Part shown: positions 44,924-49,294 of the stretch, in pieces | Numbering within the stretch: the first letter of the stretch is position 1 | Layout: every line of letters begins with the position of its first letter | Assembly (NCBI RefSeq): GCF_000513095.1 | Contig: NZ_BAUT01000026.1 | Coordinates: forward strand, 1-49,294 | Length of the DNA: 49,294 nt | Direction of reading: 5' to 3' | Origin: Halalkalibacter wakoensis JCM 9140 | GTDB taxonomy: Bacteria; Bacillota; Bacilli; Bacillales; Bacillaceae_D | Notes under the pieces: generated by a model | Told to the model about the DNA's origin: nothing | Database searches by the model: none | The model's input: the letters and a program-made list of their open reading frames with translations, nothing else | Program-made: the position numbers and the translations under genes

Positions 44924-46984
44924 ATGTCATTAAAAAGTAGAATCATTGGGATTGTTTGTGTGTTAATTGTTATCTTGGTAGGGAGTGCTGTACTTGTTCA
45001 AATATATGAAACAAATAAATTAAGTGAGGAAACTGAAACGTTGCTTGTAGAAATGAACGAGGGTTCTGAAGAAAGTGTGAGACAAACTCTTCAGACGTTA
45101 ACATCGGATATTTCAAACCAGGTTCATCTTTTGGAAGAGCAAATTAATGATACGATGTTGAATGCTGCCTATACGCTTCAACAATATGATTCCAAACAGG
45201 AATTAACGAATGATGATATTCGAATGATTTCTGACTTAATCAAGGTTGAAGATGCCATGTTGACAGATACAAGTGGGTTTATTACACATACGACGGATGA
45301 TGCATACGTAGATCTCAATTTGTTTGCAATGAATGAAGCCCATAGAGAAGTGATGAGTGATGATACTGAATTTTACGTTTCCCCATTAATTATTAAGAGT
45401 CAAACAGGGGAGATTTTTAAATTTCTATCCACAGCACGGGAAGATGGAAGAGGAGTCATTGAAGTTGGGCTAGAGGTCGGTGTTTTTGAAAATTTATTAC
45501 GTAACTACTTAGAAAATAATCAATCGCTCGAAGCGTTATATCTAGTTGATTCTACAAATATTGTTTTAGCTGAATCGTTACAAAACAATCAAGAGAGTGT
45601 GTGGACGAAAGGTGAAACAATTGAAAACAGCGTCATTGAACAAGTTTCTAGTGATGCGACGCCTATGCTTTTCATGGAAAAGGAAAGTCAGACTGCAGAG
45701 ATGTACTATCCTGTCTTAGCGGCGGGAGAGGTTCAGTACGTATTGTATGCAAAAATCGATACAGAACCATATTTTCTTCAAGCGATGATTGCAAATCAGG
45801 CGTTAGAGAACGTTCGAGATGGATTAATGAGCAATGTGTATTCATTTATTATTATGACGGTGATTATTACAGCTATACTAATACTTGTGCTAATGTTCTT
45901 GCTTCAAAGAAAATTACAGCCATTAACGGTGATATCAGAACATGCTGAGAACATTGCGGCTGGGGATTTCACTCAGCAAGCACTAAACATCAAGAGCAAC
46001 GATGAAATAGGCAAGCTTGCTCAGTCCTTTAATAAAATGTCATCGCAACTTCGATCGATGATTCATCAAGTTGCCGATCATACACAAACTGTTGCTTCTT
46101 CATCTGAGCAATTATCAACAAGTGCCGAGCAGATGACTTTAGTGACTGAACAAATTGCTCAAACGATAGAAGAAGTAGCTGCAGGGAAAGACAAACAGCT
46201 GAGTAGCGTTCAGCAAACAGCAGAGACCGTCGAGCAAATGGCAGGCAGTGTCGAACAAATAGCACTAAGTGCGGATTCTGTTACATCTAGTGCTGCACAT
46301 GCAACAAAAAAGGCGGGTGAAGGGGGGAAATCTATTCAGATTGCCGTTGAACAGATGAACTCAATGAACCAGATTGTGACCCATACAAGTAAGGTTATTC
46401 AAGGATTAGATGAGCATGCTGGACATATCGGGAAAATTACGAAGGTCATTACAGAAATTGCCGAGCAAACGAATTTACTAGCTTTAAATGCTGCGATTGA
46501 AGCAGCGCGGGCAGGTGAACATGGAAAAGGATTTGCGGTCGTTGCAGCAGAAGTTCGCAAGCTTGCCGAACAATCGTCTCAATCAGCTAATCAAATAAGT
46601 GACTTATTGCTAACGATTCAGTCTGAAACAAAGAATGCGGTTGCTTCTATGGGGCAAGTGACAGAAGAAGTATCTGGAGGAATCGATGTCGTAAATGATA
46701 CAGGTCATCGATTTGAAGAAATCGAACAAGCGATTGATGAAGTCGTAAGAAAAATTAAAGAAGTAACCTCCTCGGTTGCTACTCTTTCAGATGGAACCAA
46801 CCAGCTGATGGATGCGATGACTGTTGTAAAAGATGTAGCTGTCGAAACCGCGGCTGGGAGCCAAAATGTATCTGCAGCTACAGAGGAACAAGTAGCCTCA
46901 ATGCAAGACATTACTTCATCGTCATCCTCTTTATCAAATATGGCTGAGGAACTTCAACAGCTTATCCGTACATTTAAAGTGTAA
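44924..46984 (+). CDS. Methyl-accepting chemotaxis protein (double Cache-like)
   Basis: Chemoreceptor of 686 residues. Membrane segments lie near 8-27 and 312-335; the outside domain of about 280 residues fits a double Cache domain ([39 protein letters not shown]). A HAMP domain and a signalling domain follow, with [20 protein letters not shown] and [12 protein letters not shown]. The ATG at 44924 has a strong ribosome site (aaggagg); an upstream start at 44897 is less likely. Ligand unknown. Confidence 0.93.
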   Translation: MSLKSRIIGIVCVLIVILVGSAVLVQIYETNKLSEETETLLVEMNEGSEESVRQTLQTLTSDISNQVHLLEEQINDTMLNAAYTLQQYDSKQELTNDDIRMISDLIKVEDAMLTDTSGFITHTTDDAYVDLNLFAMNEAHREVMSDDTEFYVSPLIIKSQTGEIFKFLSTAREDGRGVIEVGLEVGVFENLLRNYLENNQSLEALYLVDSTNIVLAESLQNNQESVWTKGETIENSVIEQVSSDATPMLFMEKESQTAEMYYPVLAAGEVQYVLYAKIDTEPYFLQAMIANQALENVRDGLMSNVYSFIIMTVIITAILILVLMFLLQRKLQPLTVISEHAENIAAGDFTQQALNIKSNDEIGKLAQSFNKMSSQLRSMIHQVADHTQTVASSSEQLSTSAEQMTLVTEQIAQTIEEVAAGKDKQLSSVQQTAETVEQMAGSVEQIALSADSVTSSAAHATKKAGEGGKSIQIAVEQMNSMNQIVTHTSKVIQGLDEHAGHIGKITKVITEIAEQTNLLALNAAIEAARAGEHGKGFAVVAAEVRKLAEQSSQSANQISDLLLTIQSETKNAVASMGQVTEEVSGGIDVVNDTGHRFEEIEQAIDEVVRKIKEVTSSVATLSDGTNQLMDAMTVVKDVAVETAAGSQNVSAATEEQVASMQDITSSSSSLSNMAEELQQLIRTFKV

Positions 46985-46994
46985 GGAAAATTAA

Positions 46995-47028
46995 ACGCCA
47001 ACTTATTTAAATAAGTTGGCGTGTTTTT
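46995..47028 (+). terminator. Intrinsic terminator after chemoreceptor gene
   Basis: A perfect 14-bp stem (acgccaacttattt and its complement) with a T run. Confidence 0.9.
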
Positions 47029-47110
47029 CGTGATATTTAGATTCAGCATTTACATTCCCTTATTTTTGTTGTAAAATAAGGGAACAAGAGTTCGTGTTCG
47101 TAGAATCGCT

Positions 47111-48067
47111 TTAATAAAAAGTTAAAGGATCATCATTGTGAGTATGACTGATATCAAACTGTTTTAATTCTTCAAATTCAGAAAGATGAAGGTTAAATTC
47201 TTTGGCATTTTGAATAACTTCTAATGGAACGATAATTTCTGTGATTTCGTTAAAATGATCAAGGTGTTCAGAAGCGTTAATTTCTCTTGTGATAGATTCT
47301 TCTTCTAATGGTAGTTCAAGCTGTAAAGACATGTTCCATTCTGTTTGTAAAAATGTCTCTTTTTCAATGAACACCGTGTACTCTAACTTGTTAATGTCTG
47401 CCATCATCATAAATTCTTCTAATTCATTAGCCAGTTCATCTAACATTAAATGGTTTAGTTCTAGTGAGAAAGCGGTTAGAACATCAGACGTTCCCATGAA
47501 TGAAATAACATAATGTGTTTCGGTTTCTTCATAAGTAAGTTGATCTGTGTACTTTGACATTAGTTCAAGTTGCTGCTCTTGAGGACGTGCTGTGGTTTCC
47601 TCATAGGCAATTAATTCTTCTGCCACATCTTCTGGATACGTGAACCAACCATCTTCAAGTCCGTCTTTAAAATAGACACCTTCATCCACTAAATAAATGT
47701 CGGTCACAAAATCCCCCATTGTTGGAATCGTCGAAACTCTTTTTTGATACATCGTTAAAGGGGTTTGGGTCATTTCCGCATATAGACTCGTTGTTGTTGA
47801 TAGAGGATCTTCATTCGGTAGTTGAATGTCTTGAACGACTTTTTTGTTTGAAGAAAGGCTTTCAATGCTTTGAAATTCTGTTAATGATCGAGTAAGGATG
47901 TCCTCAACGGTAAGAAGTGTCTCCTCTTGTATGTCTACATCATGATGATCGCGTTCCTTTTTCTCTGTCGTACCGTCATCGATCTGTTCGACCGTTTCTG
48001 TTTGGGTACAAGCAGAAACGAATAAAAGAACAGTGAGCAATAGGATTGTTTTTACAAATTGGACCAT
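47111..48067 (-). CDS. Lipoprotein, DUF6612-like
   Basis: A 318-residue exported lipoprotein. The signal peptide (about 1-19) ends in the lipobox VSAC. The mature part is acidic (many E and D) and fits the LppX/LolA-like DUF6612 type, with alternating strands (TIPTMGDFVTDIYLVDEGVYF, then DGWFTYPEDVAEEL). The start at 48067 is favoured by gggagggagg; an ATG at 48091 would include that site. Convergent with the receptor gene. Function unknown. Confidence 0.82.
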   Translation of the reverse strand: MVQFVKTILLLTVLLFVSACTQTETVEQIDDGTTEKKERDHHDVDIQEETLLTVEDILTRSLTEFQSIESLSSNKKVVQDIQLPNEDPLSTTTSLYAEMTQTPLTMYQKRVSTIPTMGDFVTDIYLVDEGVYFKDGLEDGWFTYPEDVAEELIAYEETTARPQEQQLELMSKYTDQLTYEETETHYVISFMGTSDVLTAFSLELNHLMLDELANELEEFMMMADINKLEYTVFIEKETFLQTEWNMSLQLELPLEEESITREINASEHLDHFNEITEIIVPLEVIQNAKEFNLHLSEFEELKQFDISHTHNDDPLTFY

Positions 48068-48145
48068 ATAGTCCTCCCTCCCAGTCCCCATCTTACCAAA
48101 TTATAACGAATTGTTATAGAGACTAAAGGGGGAGGAAAAAGAAAA

Positions 48146-48234
48146 TGTACACTTCTCTTTTGAGCAGTGTACATCGTGAGCCGTAGTGGGCACGTTGCAA
48201 AGGAGTCAGGTAATCAATGGCCGCGAGCTACGGC
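48146..48234. other. Unexplained region with two inverted repeats
   Basis: tgtacact pairs with agtgtaca (48146-48173, perfect 8 bp), and gccgtag pairs with ctacggc (48180-48234, perfect 7 bp) around a GC-richer stretch with ggagtcagg. The region lies in the 540-base gap between the lipoprotein and cold-shock genes. I recognise no known RNA family. Confidence 0.45.
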
Positions 48235-48525
48235 GGGAGGGGACAATTTTAAAATATAGGAACAACGTATTGTGAGAACATTGTTAGTATTTGTAAGTTT
48301 GTGTCTCTTCATTTTACATGAAAAAAATATGAATACAATATTCTATGTGAGGTAATTATACATAGTAAAGGATAAACCTGAATTCTGTTCTTCAGGTTTA
48401 TTCTAAGATTAACATTTTGGGCAAAAATCGCATGGGTATTCAGAATGTGATGAAGCGCTTACAAAATTCGACAAGCTTCCTGTAGAATTGTTGTTATTTG
48501 GCGAGTTGTCTGACCTGTAAAGCGT

Positions 48526-48555
48526 TTGACAAAGGCGTGAAAGCACTGCTATAGT
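48526..48555 (+). promoter_or_regulatory. SigA promoter for cold-shock gene
   Basis: ttgaca, 18 bases, tatagt: strong boxes, 55 bases before the start codon, giving a leader of about 45 bases. Confidence 0.75.
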
Positions 48556-48609
48556 GAAGATGTGGAAAAAAACACCACAGTATTTTAGTTACGAAGGGAA
48601 TGTGAAAGC

Positions 48610-48807
48610 ATGCAAGGTAAAGTTAAATGGTTTAACGCAGAAAAAGGTTTTGGATTTATTGAGCGCGAAGATGGGGACGATGTATTCGTACACTTCTCAG
48701 CAATCAACTCTGAAGGTTTCAAGTCTTTAGACGAAGGTCAAGACGTTGAATTCGAAATCGTTGAAGGTGCTCGTGGTCCACAAGCTGCGAACGTAGTTAA
48801 GCTTTAA
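48610..48807 (+). CDS. Cold-shock protein, CspB family
   Basis: A 65-residue single-stranded nucleic-acid-binding chaperone. RNP1 is KGFGFIE and RNP2 is VFVHFSAI; length and acidic character are typical of Bacillus Csp proteins. Which of the cspB, cspC or cspD types it is cannot be said. The ribosome site is gaaggga and a strong terminator follows. Confidence 0.96.
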   Translation: MQGKVKWFNAEKGFGFIEREDGDDVFVHFSAINSEGFKSLDEGQDVEFEIVEGARGPQAANVVKL

Positions 48808-48850
48808 TTCACATTCCTCGCTAGGAAATGAATAATAGCTAAAACCATAC

Positions 48851-48888
48851 AAGCCTACCTCAGTTTAAAACTGAGGTAGGCTTTTTTA
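48851..48888 (+). terminator. Intrinsic terminator after cold-shock gene
   Basis: A 15-bp stem (aagcctacctcagtt and its complement) with a T run. Confidence 0.9.
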
Positions 48889-49011
48889 GGTTAAGCCCAG
48901 CGAACGTAGCCAGTGCAACCAGGTTCGCGAATCTAAAAAGCATTGCTTTCTTCGTTTTGTCAAAATGTTGTTTCGTTTCTTGCTTTATATGGGTTAAGGT
49001 GTAAGAACACG

Positions 49012-49107
49012 TTCGTTTCATTGTGCTGCAGCCACTCGCTTTCCGCGGGGAGGTGCCGAGCCTCCACGGCTGCGCCAGTGGTGTCTCGCCCCTAGCTCTA
49101 TTTGAAG
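49012..49107 (-). repeat. GC-rich hairpin repeat, family 1, interrupted copy
   Basis: Reverse copy complete up to ctctattt, where another element begins. The sequence at the window end (cctacctctat) restarts at nearly the same place in the repeat. Confidence 0.83.
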
Positions 49108-49283
49108 CCACTGAAAAAGGTACAAACCAACCTTTTTCAATGCCTCGATTAAGTAGCAATGGCTTCACGCACTGCGCGCCTGCTATGAGAACCCCACTCA
49201 TAGCAGGCTTTTATAAAACCGGGCAGTGGCTCCGCACATTGCTTTCGAGGACACTGAAAAAGAAAAACCGACTTTTTCAGTGT
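49108..49283. mobile_element. Small element inserted in a family 1 repeat
   Basis: About 175 bases with hairpin-forming ends: cactgaaaaagg with cctttttcaatg at the left, gacactgaaaaag with ctttttcagtgtc at the right, and gcctgctatgag with ctcatagcaggc in the middle. The flanks (cctagctctat and cctacctctat) look like an imperfect direct repeat of the target. No coding capacity; likely a small non-autonomous element. Confidence 0.6.
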
Positions 49284-49294
49284 CCTACCTCTAT

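Noticed and set aside
1-49294. tRNA or rRNA genes
   Set aside because: No cloverleaf-like or rRNA-like sequence was noticed on either strand.

Overview
The window is a firmicute chromosome segment whose gene order follows the Bacillus subtilis degS-degU-degV-comFA-comFC-yvyF-flgM-flgN-flgK-flgL-yviE-fliW-csrA-hag-flaG-fliD-fliS-fliT region. The protein sequences, SigD-type promoters, CsrA/FliW control and abundant GC-rich hairpin repeats point to a motile, spore-former-type Bacillaceae, most likely one of the alkaliphilic Bacillus relatives. That genus-level guess is inference; no rRNA or tRNA gene is present.

Layout. 1-1566: end of a polar amino-acid ABC importer operon. 1614-3115: a 21-bp-period repeat, a small zinc-ribbon protein, a YjbQ/UPF0047 enzyme and YvyE. 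3357-6473: degS (frame broken), degU, degV (frame broken at its end). 6989-9042: competence genes comFA and comFC without comFB. 9098-16204: yvyF, a SigD promoter, flgM, flgN, flgK, flgL, yviE, a run of hairpin repeats, a coiled-coil protein, fliW and csrA. 16364-26866: an accessory block absent from the B. subtilis order. It holds two chemoreceptors, a CheX-like protein, two FliL-like proteins, a protein made only of helix-turn-helix modules, an HD-GYP phosphodiesterase, a mini YvyF and motAB. Three GEMM-I cyclic-dinucleotide riboswitches, each followed by an intrinsic terminator, head the transcription units of this block. 27209-28374: hag with a SigD promoter and a CsrA site in its leader. 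28441-35446: a flagellar glycosylation island (two glycosyltransferases, a TPR protein, a UDP-sugar dehydrogenase) split by a dead IS4-type transposase. 35462-40667: two fliD paralogs, flaG, fliS, fliT. 40851-44618: a giant flagellin of about 1164 residues (frame broken once) with tandem beta-rich modules, and another mini YvyF. 44924-48807: a third chemoreceptor, a lipoprotein and a cold-shock protein.

How it works together (inference). DegSU, FlgM/SigD and CsrA/FliW control filament synthesis. The riboswitch block looks like a second-messenger layer over motor output: the switches govern FliL-like stator partners, a CheX/receptor pair and an HD-GYP enzyme that could destroy the signal, beside the motAB stator genes. 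Two of the three aptamers carry A rather than G at the position that reads the ligand, so they may sense cyclic AMP-GMP or be mixed-specificity. Two flagellins and two caps suggest two filament types or a composite filament.

Caution. At least seven genes are each broken by what looks like one missing base, always in the same direction. That pattern fits residual deletion errors in the assembly better than seven separate gene deaths, so frame-broken genes are described here as restored proteins. Ten copies of one GC-rich hairpin repeat, two of a second, and remnants of two insertion sequences lie between genes.
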